NCBI GenBank assembly: GCA_021815655.1
Contig: JAKAGJ010000005.1
Coordinates: 1-13,718 of the forward strand
Direction: 5' to 3'
Length of the DNA: 13,718 nucleotides
Source of the DNA: Deltaproteobacteria bacterium
GTDB taxonomy: Bacteria > Desulfobacterota > Desulfarculia > Desulfarculales > Desulfarculaceae
The notes beneath the pieces were generated by a model. The model saw only the letters and a program-made list of their open reading frames with translations. It did no database searches and was not told the origin of the DNA. The translations under genes and the position numbers were made by a program. Positions 5,856 to 12,455 of this stretch are shown here, in pieces; the stretch's first letter is position 1; every line of letters begins with the position of its first letter.

Positions 5856-7013
5856 ATGGACTTCGACATACCCGAAAATTTGCGCCTCATGGCCGAAACC
5901 GTGCGGCGCTTCGTCAAGCAGGACCTGGAACCCATCAGCCGCCAGGTGGAGGACGAGGACCACATCCCCGAGGAGATCGTGGAGAAGATGCGCGAGTTGG
6001 GGCTGTTCGGCCTGTCCATCCCCGAGGATTTCGGCGGACTGGGCTTGGGCACCCTGGGCGAGTGCCTGGTCTACGAGGAGATGAGCAAGACCAACGCCTG
6101 CTTCCGCACCCGCGTGGGCACCAACAACGGCATCGGCTCCCAGGGCATCGTGCTGGACGGCACGCCTGAGCAGAAGGATCACTACCTGCCCAAGCTGGCC
6201 AGCGGTGAGTGGGTGGCCTGCTTCGCCCTGACCGAGCCCGAGGCCGGCTCCGACGCCGCCAACGTGCAGACCACCGCCGAGCTGAAAGGCAACGAGTGGG
6301 TGCTCAACGGCCGCAAGCACTTCATCACCAACGGCGACGTGGCCGACATGGCTTGCGTCTTCTGCCTGACCGACAAGGCCAAGCGCGCCAAGGGTGGCAT
6401 CACCGCCTTCATCGTGGAAAAAACCGACCCCGGCTATTTCGTGGGCACCATCGAGCGCAAGATGGGCATGCGCGGCTCCCACACCTGCGAACTGATCTTC
6501 GACAACTGCCGCATCCCCGCCGACCGGGTCATCGGCGGCGAGAAGATGATCGGCCAGGGCTTCAAGACCGCCATGAAGACCCTGGACAAGGGCCGCCTGA
6601 CCATGGGCGCATCCGCCCTGGGCTCGGCCCAGAAACTGCTGGAGCTTTGCGTGGACTACGCCAAGCAGCGCGTGCAGTTCGGCAAGCCCATCGCCCAGTT
6701 TCAAGCCATCCAGTTCAAGCTGGCCGACATGGCCACCAACATCTACGCCGCTCGCCAGATGCTCTACCATGCCGCCGCCCTGCGCGACTCCAAGGGCTCC
6801 TCCATCATCAAGGAGGCGTCCATGGTCAAGCTCTTCTGCACCGAGATGGCCGCTCGCGTCGCCGACGAGGCGGTGCAAATATTCGGCGGCATGGGCTACA
6901 TGAAGGACTTCCCCGTGGAGCGCTACTACCGCGACCTCAGGCTGACCCGCATCTACGAAGGCACCAGCGAAATCCAGCGCGTGGTCATCGCCCGCGAACT
7001 GTTGAGGGACTAG
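5856..7013 (+). CDS. acyl-CoA dehydrogenase
   Basis: A 385-residue FAD enzyme of normal length for the short/medium-chain family, oxidising an acyl-CoA to the 2-enoyl-CoA with electrons passing to ETF. The N-terminal helical domain includes 'GLSIPEDFGGLGLG' (52-65). The middle domain has the signature 'CFALTEPEAGSDA' (122-134) and 'FITNG' (156-160). The C-terminal domain ends in 'IFGGMGYMKDFPVERYYRD' (342-360) and 'RIYEGTSEIQR' (365-375), where Glu368 is the catalytic base. Arg84 aligns by hand with Arg94 of human glutaryl-CoA dehydrogenase, hinting at a substrate with a distal negative charge, but this is speculative. AGGAG at 5842-5846 sets the start. It is first in the operon, under the sigma-54 promoter. 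No etfAB genes are in the window. Chain length or aromatic substrate cannot be assigned. Confidence 0.94.
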   Translation: MDFDIPENLRLMAETVRRFVKQDLEPISRQVEDEDHIPEEIVEKMRELGLFGLSIPEDFGGLGLGTLGECLVYEEMSKTNACFRTRVGTNNGIGSQGIVLDGTPEQKDHYLPKLASGEWVACFALTEPEAGSDAANVQTTAELKGNEWVLNGRKHFITNGDVADMACVFCLTDKAKRAKGGITAFIVEKTDPGYFVGTIERKMGMRGSHTCELIFDNCRIPADRVIGGEKMIGQGFKTAMKTLDKGRLTMGASALGSAQKLLELCVDYAKQRVQFGKPIAQFQAIQFKLADMATNIYAARQMLYHAAALRDSKGSSIIKEASMVKLFCTEMAARVADEAVQIFGGMGYMKDFPVERYYRDLRLTRIYEGTSEIQRVVIARELLRD

Positions 7014-7017
7014 AGCC

Positions 7018-7899
7018 ATGGCCATCAACAAAGTCTTCATCGTGGGTTCGGGGCTGATGGGCGCTGGGATTGCCCAGGTGGCGGCCAGCGCGGGCTTAAG
7101 CGTCACCCTGTGCGACAACAACGCCGCGGCCCTGGAAAAGGCCAAGAAGTCCATCGCCTGGAGCGTGGGCAAATTCATCGAAAAGGGCAAGGTCAGCGGC
7201 ACGGTCGAGGAGATCATGGCCCGTATCGCCCTGTCCGGCGACCTGGCGGCCTGCGCCGGGCACGACTTGGTGATCGAGGCAGTGTTCGAGAACCTGGCGC
7301 TCAAGCGCGAGATTTTCGAGCGCCTGGACGCCGCCGCCGACGCCCACGCCCTCTTGGCCAGCAACACCAGCGCCATCAGCATCAGCGACCTGGCCACCTG
7401 CACCAAGCGCCCCCAGCAGGTTCTGGGCCTGCACTTCTTCAGCCCGGTGCCCATGATGGCCGCCGTGGAGGTGGTCAAGGGTCAGTTCACCACCGAGGAG
7501 GTCTTCCAGGCTGGCCGCGATTTTGCCATCGCCATCGGCAAGGAGCCCATCCTGGTGCACAAGGACGTGCCCGGCTTCTTGATCAACCGCATCAACTTCC
7601 CGGCCGCCCTGGAGGCCATGCGCCTGGTGGAGATGGGCGTGGGCAGCGTGGAAGACATCGACAAGGGCCTGCGCCTGGCTTCCGGCCGCAAGATGGGCAT
7701 CTTCGAGACCGGCGACATGGTGGGTCTGGAGATCACCCACGGCGCCCTGTTGGCCATCTACGAGGAGACCAAGGACCCCCGCTGGTTCCCGCCGGCCATC
7801 CTGCGTCGCAAGATCAAGGCCGGCCACGTGGGCAAGAAGGTGGGCAAGGGCTGGTACCTCTACGACGAGCAGGGCAACAAGATCGGCCTGAACACTTAA
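7018..7899 (+). CDS. 3-hydroxyacyl-CoA dehydrogenase
   Basis: A 293-residue NAD-dependent enzyme of the stand-alone 3-hydroxybutyryl-CoA dehydrogenase type, oxidising 3-hydroxyacyl-CoA to 3-ketoacyl-CoA. The Rossmann fold opens with 'VFIVGSGLMGAGIAQ' (6-20) and Asp33 follows at the end of strand 2. Ser118 in 'SNTSAI', His139 in 'LHFFSPVP', Glu151 in 'VEVV' and Asn190 in 'FLINR' match the active-site Ser, His-Glu dyad and Asn of the human enzyme; the His-Glu spacing of 12 is the same. The C-terminal domain ends with 'GHVGKKVGKGWYLYDEQG' (269-286). It starts 4 bases after the dehydrogenase stop codon, with its ribosome site (GAGGGA, 7004-7009) inside that gene, so the two are co-transcribed and probably coupled. 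Confidence 0.95.
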   Translation: MAINKVFIVGSGLMGAGIAQVAASAGLSVTLCDNNAAALEKAKKSIAWSVGKFIEKGKVSGTVEEIMARIALSGDLAACAGHDLVIEAVFENLALKREIFERLDAAADAHALLASNTSAISISDLATCTKRPQQVLGLHFFSPVPMMAAVEVVKGQFTTEEVFQAGRDFAIAIGKEPILVHKDVPGFLINRINFPAALEAMRLVEMGVGSVEDIDKGLRLASGRKMGIFETGDMVGLEITHGALLAIYEETKDPRWFPPAILRRKIKAGHVGKKVGKGWYLYDEQGNKIGLNT

Positions 7900-7947
7900 C
7901 CATCAAGAAGGCGCGCCGTTGCAGGCCAGCGCCAAGGAGATATAGCC

Positions 7948-9126
7948 ATGAAACAAGCCGTGATCGTCAGCGCCGTGCGCACCGCCGTGGGCCGCTTCGG
8001 CGGCACCCTGAGCGCCGTCAGCGACCGCGACCTGGCCGGACTGGTGGTGCGGGAGGCCGTGCGACGGGCCGGCGTGGCCCCGGAGCAGGTGGAGGAGCTT
8101 ATCTTCTCCCAGCAGTACCGCACCGGCGCGCTGCCCCCCAACATGGCCCGCCCGGTTAGCATCGACGCTGGGCTGCCCATCCCGGTGCCGTCCTTCACCG
8201 TGGCCAAGGCCTGCGGCGGCTCGCTCAAGACCACCTTCCTGGCCGCCCAGGCCATCAAGGCCGGCGACGCCGACCTCCTGGTGGCCGGCGGCGTGGAGTC
8301 CATGAGCACCGCGGCCTATCTCTTGACCAAGGCCCGCTGGGGCTACCGCCTGGGGCACGGCCAGCTCATGGACCAGTTGGTGCTCTTCGATCCCATCAGC
8401 GGCAACACCATGGGCGAGACGGCCGAGAACGTGGCCGAGCGCTACCAGATCAGCCGCGCCGACCAGGACGCCTTTGCCCTGTCCAGCCAGAAGAAGGCCG
8501 GCGATGCCTTGAAGGCCGGGCGCTTCGCCGAGCAGATCGTGGCCGTGCCCATCCCCAGCAAGAAGGGCGAGCCCAAGCCCTTCAGCACCGATGAGCACGC
8601 CCGCCCCGACACCACCGCCGAGCAGTTGGCCAACCTCAAGCCGGTCTTCAGGAAGGGCGGCAGCGTCACCGCCGGCAACTCCAGCGGCATGAACGACGGG
8701 GCCTCTGCGGTGGTGGTGGCCAGCCGCGAGAAGGCCGCCGAGCTGGGGCTCAAGCCCCTGGTCTCCATCGTGGCCTACGCCTCGGTGGGCGTGGAGCCGG
8801 CCTACATGGGCATCGGCCCCGTGGATGCCACCAAGCTGGCGCTCAAGAAGGCCGGCCTACAGGTGGGCGACATCGATCTGGTGGAGCTGAACGAGGCCTT
8901 CGCCTCCCAGTCCCTGGCCTGCATGCGCCTCTTGGGCCTGGACGAGGCCAGGGTCAACGTCAACGGCGGGGCCATCGCCCTGGGCCATCCCATCAGCGCC
9001 ACCGGCGGGGTTATTCTGACCAAGCTCATCCACGAGATGAAGCGCGCCGGCAAGGAGCTGGGCCTGGCCACCATGTGCCTGGGTGGCGGCCAGGGCGTGG
9101 CCCTGATCGTGCGCAACGAAGCATAA
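7948..9126 (+). CDS. thiolase (acetyl-CoA C-acyltransferase)
   Basis: A 392-residue thiolase, the usual length, cleaving 3-ketoacyl-CoA with CoA in the last step of beta-oxidation. The nucleophile is Cys89 in '[11 protein letters not shown]'. 'VAGGVESMS' (112-120), 'ELNEAFASQ' (314-322), His347 in '[13 protein letters not shown]' and Cys377 in 'MCLGGGQG' complete the active site. The nucleophile loop departs from the common 'VNKxCGSGLKA': Asn is replaced by Ala and the Ser-Gly pair is inverted to Gly-Ser. The start is well set by AAGGAGA (7934-7940). It follows the 3-hydroxyacyl-CoA dehydrogenase after 48 bp on the same strand. Degradative use is inferred from context; family members can also run the condensation. 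Confidence 0.94.
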   Translation: MKQAVIVSAVRTAVGRFGGTLSAVSDRDLAGLVVREAVRRAGVAPEQVEELIFSQQYRTGALPPNMARPVSIDAGLPIPVPSFTVAKACGGSLKTTFLAAQAIKAGDADLLVAGGVESMSTAAYLLTKARWGYRLGHGQLMDQLVLFDPISGNTMGETAENVAERYQISRADQDAFALSSQKKAGDALKAGRFAEQIVAVPIPSKKGEPKPFSTDEHARPDTTAEQLANLKPVFRKGGSVTAGNSSGMNDGASAVVVASREKAAELGLKPLVSIVAYASVGVEPAYMGIGPVDATKLALKKAGLQVGDIDLVELNEAFASQSLACMRLLGLDEARVNVNGGAIALGHPISATGGVILTKLIHEMKRAGKELGLATMCLGGGQGVALIVRNEA

Positions 9127-9144
9127 GACATACCAAGGCGGCAC

Positions 9145-9191
9145 CGGGGCGAGGGGCACCCTCTACTCCCCCCACAGGGTACCCTCCCCCG
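9145..9191 (+). other. long imperfect stem-loop between thiolase and ligase genes
   Basis: In the 155-bp gap, bases 9145-9161 can pair with 9177-9191 to give about 14 base pairs, interrupted by two single-base bulges and one mismatch, around a 15-base C-rich loop. No T-run follows, so it is not an intrinsic terminator. It could protect the upstream messenger from 3' decay or lower ligase expression relative to the first three genes. Confidence 0.4.
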
Positions 9192-9270
9192 GGAGCCCCA
9201 TTTGCTGACCGACGGCCCGTTGTAGACCGTATGGACGCCGGAGAGCCCCGCGGCCCGGCAGCCCGGCACC

Positions 9271-9276
9271 AGGAGG
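9271..9276 (+). promoter_or_regulatory. ribosome binding site fixing the GTG start of the ligase
   Basis: A perfect AGGAGG lies 5 bases ahead of the GTG at 9282. The frame is open further upstream to 9075, inside the thiolase gene, but those extra residues are rich in Pro, Arg and Gly and resemble no ligase N-terminus. The GTG gives the family-typical opening with 'ALTFDELN'. Confidence 0.75.
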
Positions 9277-9281
9277 CACGT

Positions 9282-10790
9282 GTGAACATCGCCGAACTGC
9301 TCAACACCAGCGCCCTGCGGCGCCCCTCCCATCCCGCCCTGGTGACCAAGGAACAAGCCCTGACCTTTGACGAGCTCAACGCCCTGGTGGACCGCCTGGC
9401 CCGAGGGTTGGAGCGCTCCGGGCTCCAGCCCGGGGACGTCTGCGTGCTGATGATGCCCAATTCCGTGGAGTGGGTGCTGTGCTACTACGCCCTGGCCAAG
9501 CTGGGGGCGGTGGTGGTGCCGGTCAACTTCCTCTACCGCGTGGGCGAGCTGGGGCACATCTTCAGGGACAGCGGGGCCAAGGCCTTCATCGGCCACGCCG
9601 CCCACCTGGAGCAGGCGGCCAGGGTCTTGGGCGACATGCCCCAGATCGGCCTGCGCATCGCCCACGGCGGCGAGGCCCCCGGCTTCAAGCCCCTGAGCGC
9701 CATTTTGGCCGAGCCCGGCCCCTTTGCCACCCACCCCGCGGCCGACGACGACCCCTGGGCCATCATATACACCAGCGGCACCACCGGCCTGGCCAAGGGC
9801 GCCATGCTCACCCACGCCAACCTGGTGAGCAACGCCCGCACCCTGGCCACCATGCGCCACAACGAGGACCACTACGTGATCTTGGGGGTGCTGCCTCTGT
9901 TCCACATCTACGGCCAGACCAGCTCGCTCAACACCAGCGTCTGCCTGGGCATCACCCTGCGCCTGTGGGAGCACTTCCAGGCCGAGGAGATCATGGCCGC
10001 CCTGGAGGAGGAGGAGGCCGCGGTCTTCATCGGGGTGCCCACCATGTACAACCGTCTGGCCGAGCTGGGCGCCCAGAACCCGCCCAAGCGCTTTCCGCTG
10101 AAATACTGCATCTCCGGCGGGGCCTCCCTGCCGGTGGAGATACTGCGCCGCTTCGAGGAGATTTTTCGCGTCACGATTTACGAGGGCTACGGGCTCACCG
10201 AATGCTCGCCGGTGTGCGTGGAGAACCCCTTTGGCAAACCCACCAAGCCCGGCTCCATCGGCCGGCCCATCACCGGTTTCGAGGCCCGCCTGGTGGACGA
10301 GGAGGATCAGGACGTGGCCCCTGGCGAGGTGGGGGAGCTGATCGTGCGTGGTCCCGGGGTGATGAAGGGCTATCTCAACCAGCCTTTGGCCACGGCCCAG
10401 GCCCTGAAGGACGGCTGGCTGCACACCGGCGACCTGGCCCGCATGGACCAGGACGGCTACATCTATATCGTCGACCGCAAGAAGGACATGATAATCCGCG
10501 GGGGCTACAACGTCTACCCGCGCGAGATCGAGGAGATACTCTACCAGCATCCCGCGGTGCTGGAGGTGGCCGTGGTGGGCGTGCCCCACCCCGACCTGGG
10601 TGAGGAGGTTTGCGCGGTGGTGGTGCCCCGCGACGACCAGGGCGTGACCCCCGAGGAGTTGCGCGCATTTGTCAAGGAGCGGGTGGCCCCCTACAAGTAC
10701 CCCCGTCTGGTGCGTCTGGTAGAGGAGCTGCCCAAGACCACCACGGGCAAGGTGCTCAAAAGGGCCATCAGCCGGGAGCGGGGCGATTAG
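9282..10790 (+). CDS. AMP-forming acyl-CoA synthetase (fatty or aromatic acid CoA ligase)
   Basis: With the GTG start it is 502 residues, normal for class I adenylate-forming enzymes. It activates a carboxylic acid with ATP and CoA through an acyl-AMP. Motifs in order: ATP loop 'YTSGTTGLAKG' (163-173), 'LPLFHIYGQ' (204-212), 'SGGASLP' (278-284), 'GYGLTECSP' (302-310), 'HTGDLARMDQDGY' (381-393), hinge 'DRKKDMIIRGGYNVYPREIE' (398-417), and the catalytic Lys490 in 'PKTTTGK'. Nearest in style to long-chain fatty acid and feruloyl-CoA type ligases; motifs do not fix the substrate. It is last in the operon, 155 bp after the thiolase gene and directly ahead of a terminator, and would supply the CoA thioester used by the three upstream enzymes. 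Confidence 0.92.
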   Translation: MNIAELLNTSALRRPSHPALVTKEQALTFDELNALVDRLARGLERSGLQPGDVCVLMMPNSVEWVLCYYALAKLGAVVVPVNFLYRVGELGHIFRDSGAKAFIGHAAHLEQAARVLGDMPQIGLRIAHGGEAPGFKPLSAILAEPGPFATHPAADDDPWAIIYTSGTTGLAKGAMLTHANLVSNARTLATMRHNEDHYVILGVLPLFHIYGQTSSLNTSVCLGITLRLWEHFQAEEIMAALEEEEAAVFIGVPTMYNRLAELGAQNPPKRFPLKYCISGGASLPVEILRRFEEIFRVTIYEGYGLTECSPVCVENPFGKPTKPGSIGRPITGFEARLVDEEDQDVAPGEVGELIVRGPGVMKGYLNQPLATAQALKDGWLHTGDLARMDQDGYIYIVDRKKDMIIRGGYNVYPREIEEILYQHPAVLEVAVVGVPHPDLGEEVCAVVVPRDDQGVTPEELRAFVKERVAPYKYPRLVRLVEELPKTTTGKVLKRAISRERGD

Positions 10791-10820
10791 GCCACGCCAT
10801 ATGGGCGGGGCCATTTTTTT
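10790..10820 (+). terminator. rho-independent terminator of the beta-oxidation operon
   Basis: A stem of 4 base pairs, an A/G mismatch and 4 more base pairs (GGCC-A-CGCC with GGCG-G-GGCC), closed by a 5-base loop, is followed directly by A and seven T residues (10814-10820). The last base of the ligase stop codon is part of the stem. It separates the catabolic operon from the TRAP genes. Confidence 0.8.
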
Positions 10821-10874
10821 GCCGGCCGCTCCAGGGGCACGGGGCCAGGGCGAGCCAGGCGAGGGAGGCAGAAC

Positions 10875-11885
10875 ATGGGCAAGAAACTATGGGGTGCGAT
10901 GGCGGTGGCGCTTTTGTGGACCGGCCTGCTGACCGGCACGGCGGGGGCCGAAACGGTGCTGCGCTTCCAGTGCGCCTATCCCGAGAACGCCAACGTGGGG
11001 CAAACCACCTTGTTCTTTGCCAGCGAGGTGGCCAAGCTGACCAACAATGAGGTGCAGGTCAAGGTCTTCTGGCCCGACCAGCTCACCAAGACGGGCGAGG
11101 TTTTCGACGCCGTGCGTCAGGGCATGCTGGACGGCTACTCGGGTTCGCTATTGTATTTCGCCGGCAAGGTGCCCGAGGTCAACGTGCAGTGGCTGCCCTT
11201 CAACTGGCACAACGCCGCCGAGGCCAAGGACATCATAGCCAACAAGGGCTTTGGCCAGGTCTTCGGCGAGGCCATGGCCAAGCACGGCGTCACCTACCTG
11301 GGCTCGCTTTCCGTAGCCTCCATGGGTCTGTTGACCAAGTTCCCGGTGACCAAGATCGAGGACCTCAAGGGCAAGATGATCCGCGCCGTGGGCATGGAGG
11401 CGGGCATCATGAAGGCCCTGGGCGCCAGCGCCGTGGCCATTTCCGGAGCTGAGCAGTACATGGCCCTGCAACGCGGCACCGTCGATGGCACCGACTTCCC
11501 CTGGTACACCATCGGCCAATACAAGTTCTACGAGGTACTGGACCACATCGTGCAGCCGGCCCTGCACACGCCGGGCGTGGTGGAGATCATCATCAACACC
11601 AAGACCCTCAAGGGTCTCAAGCCCGAGCATCAGAAGGCCATCGAGCAGGCGGCCAAGAACGCCATGGACAAGAGCTTCACCCATAGCGACGAGCTGGACA
11701 AGCAGGCCGTGGAGGAGTCGGCCAAGCACGGCGTGAAGATCTCCACCATCCCGCCGGCGGAGATGGTCAAGTTCCGCCAGGCCTGCAAGCCTCTGTGGGA
11801 TTCGGTGGCCAAGAACTCTCCCTACTCGGCCAAGCTGGTGCAGATACTCAAGGACAACCTGAAGGCCAAGGGCGTCGAGTTTTAA
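10875..11885 (+). CDS. dctP: TRAP transporter substrate-binding protein, DctP family
   Basis: A 336-residue periplasmic binding protein. It opens with a Sec signal peptide: 'MGKK', a hydrophobic core at 5-20, and a likely cut after 'AGA' at residue 25. The mature part has the DctP pattern: 'WPDQL' (66-70), 'KIEDLKGKMIR' (160-170), with Arg170 at the position of the family arginine that clamps the substrate carboxylate, then 'MALQRGTVDGTDFPW' (196-210) and 'NTKTLKGLKPEHQKAI' (241-256). It captures an organic acid for the DctQM permease. GGGAGG (10863-10868) lies 6 bases ahead of the ATG. It follows the ligase terminator, so it is probably the first gene of a separate transcript. The ligand is likely the acid handled by the neighbouring ligase, by context only. 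Confidence 0.93.
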   Translation: MGKKLWGAMAVALLWTGLLTGTAGAETVLRFQCAYPENANVGQTTLFFASEVAKLTNNEVQVKVFWPDQLTKTGEVFDAVRQGMLDGYSGSLLYFAGKVPEVNVQWLPFNWHNAAEAKDIIANKGFGQVFGEAMAKHGVTYLGSLSVASMGLLTKFPVTKIEDLKGKMIRAVGMEAGIMKALGASAVAISGAEQYMALQRGTVDGTDFPWYTIGQYKFYEVLDHIVQPALHTPGVVEIIINTKTLKGLKPEHQKAIEQAAKNAMDKSFTHSDELDKQAVEESAKHGVKISTIPPAEMVKFRQACKPLWDSVAKNSPYSAKLVQILKDNLKAKGVEF

Positions 11886-11905
11886 GCGCCACATCACCTG
11901 CAATT

Positions 11906-11929
11906 CGCCTGGCCCCCGAGGGCCAGGCG
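11906..11929 (+). other. strong intercistronic hairpin between dctP and dctQ
   Basis: CGCCTGGCCC and GGGCCAGGCG form a perfect 10-bp stem around a CCGA tetraloop, in the 59-bp gap. No T-run follows, so it should not be an efficient intrinsic terminator. Such hairpins behind binding-protein genes protect the upstream messenger from 3'-5' decay, or cause partial termination, and so give more binding protein than permease. That function is inferred. Confidence 0.65.
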
Positions 11930-11944
11930 GCGCAAGGGACAGCC

Positions 11945-12451
11945 ATGGACAACTTCAGCAAATGGGTGGGGCGCATTAGCCAGGCGGTCGGCTATGCCAT
12001 GGCCCCCTTGTGCGGAATCATCGCCCTGCTGGTGGTTTATGAAGTGGTCACCCGCTACTTCCTGGCCACCTCCAGCAGTTGGACCAGCGAGGTGGAGAAC
12101 TACCTGCAGATCGCCATGGTGATGCTGGGCGGGGCCTACTGCCTGCACCACGGCGGGCACGTGCGCGTGGACGTGCTGTACCGCAACTTTGGCGCCAAAG
12201 GCAAGGCCTGGGTGGACATCATCACGGCGGTGATGGTGCTCTTGGCTTCGCTGCCCATCATGTACTTCGGCTTTGATCTGGCCTGGGAGGCCCTGGAGAC
12301 CGGCCAGACCTCGGTCACCGCTGCGGAGATCATCCTGTGGCCCTCCATGGCCACCGTGCCGCTGGGCTTCCTGCTGGTGACCTTGCAAGCCCTGGCCAAC
12401 GCCCTGCAAGGCTTTGGCGTGCTCGCCGGCCGCCAGGGAAAGGAGGCCTAG
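11945..12451 (+). CDS. dctQ: TRAP transporter small permease, DctQ family
   Basis: With the ATG at 11945 it is 168 residues, as expected for DctQ. AAGGGA (11934-11939) lies 5 bases upstream; the frame is open further upstream, but that part overlaps dctP and is not protein-like. Four membrane helices are visible at about 16-37, 52-69, 88-110 and 132-155. Family marks are 'VYEVVTRYFL' (31-40), 'WTSEVENYLQ' (46-55) and 'HHGGHVRVDVLY' (68-79). The protein joins DctM in the inner membrane to form the sodium-driven carboxylate transporter fed by DctP. It sits 4 bases ahead of dctM. Confidence 0.92.
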   Translation: MDNFSKWVGRISQAVGYAMAPLCGIIALLVVYEVVTRYFLATSSSWTSEVENYLQIAMVMLGGAYCLHHGGHVRVDVLYRNFGAKGKAWVDIITAVMVLLASLPIMYFGFDLAWEALETGQTSVTAAEIILWPSMATVPLGFLLVTLQALANALQGFGVLAGRQGKEA

Positions 12452-12455
12452 CCCC

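Noticed and set aside
5749..6084. Possible small gene beginning in the AT-rich regulatory region
   Set aside because: It covers the sigma-54 promoter and then overlaps the acyl-CoA dehydrogenase gene in another frame; its residues resemble a shadow.
5820..7478. 552-residue open frame on the minus strand, antisense to the dehydrogenase genes
   Set aside because: It has low-complexity His/Gly/Ala composition, no motif and no ribosome site; the opposite strand carries two clear enzymes.
7911..7918. GGCGCGCC palindrome ahead of the thiolase gene
   Set aside because: Eight-base GC palindromes are frequent in DNA of this composition and nothing else supports a function.
8802..10814. 670-residue open frame on the minus strand, antisense to thiolase and ligase
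   Set aside because: It is the mirror of strong plus-strand genes in GC-rich DNA; its composition (Gly, His, Gln, Val-rich, no domain motif) is typical of a shadow frame.
10833..10855. Sigma-54-like GGGCACG ahead of dctP
   Set aside because: The -24 half is fair, but the -12 position at the required spacing reads GG rather than GC, so the spacing rule fails.
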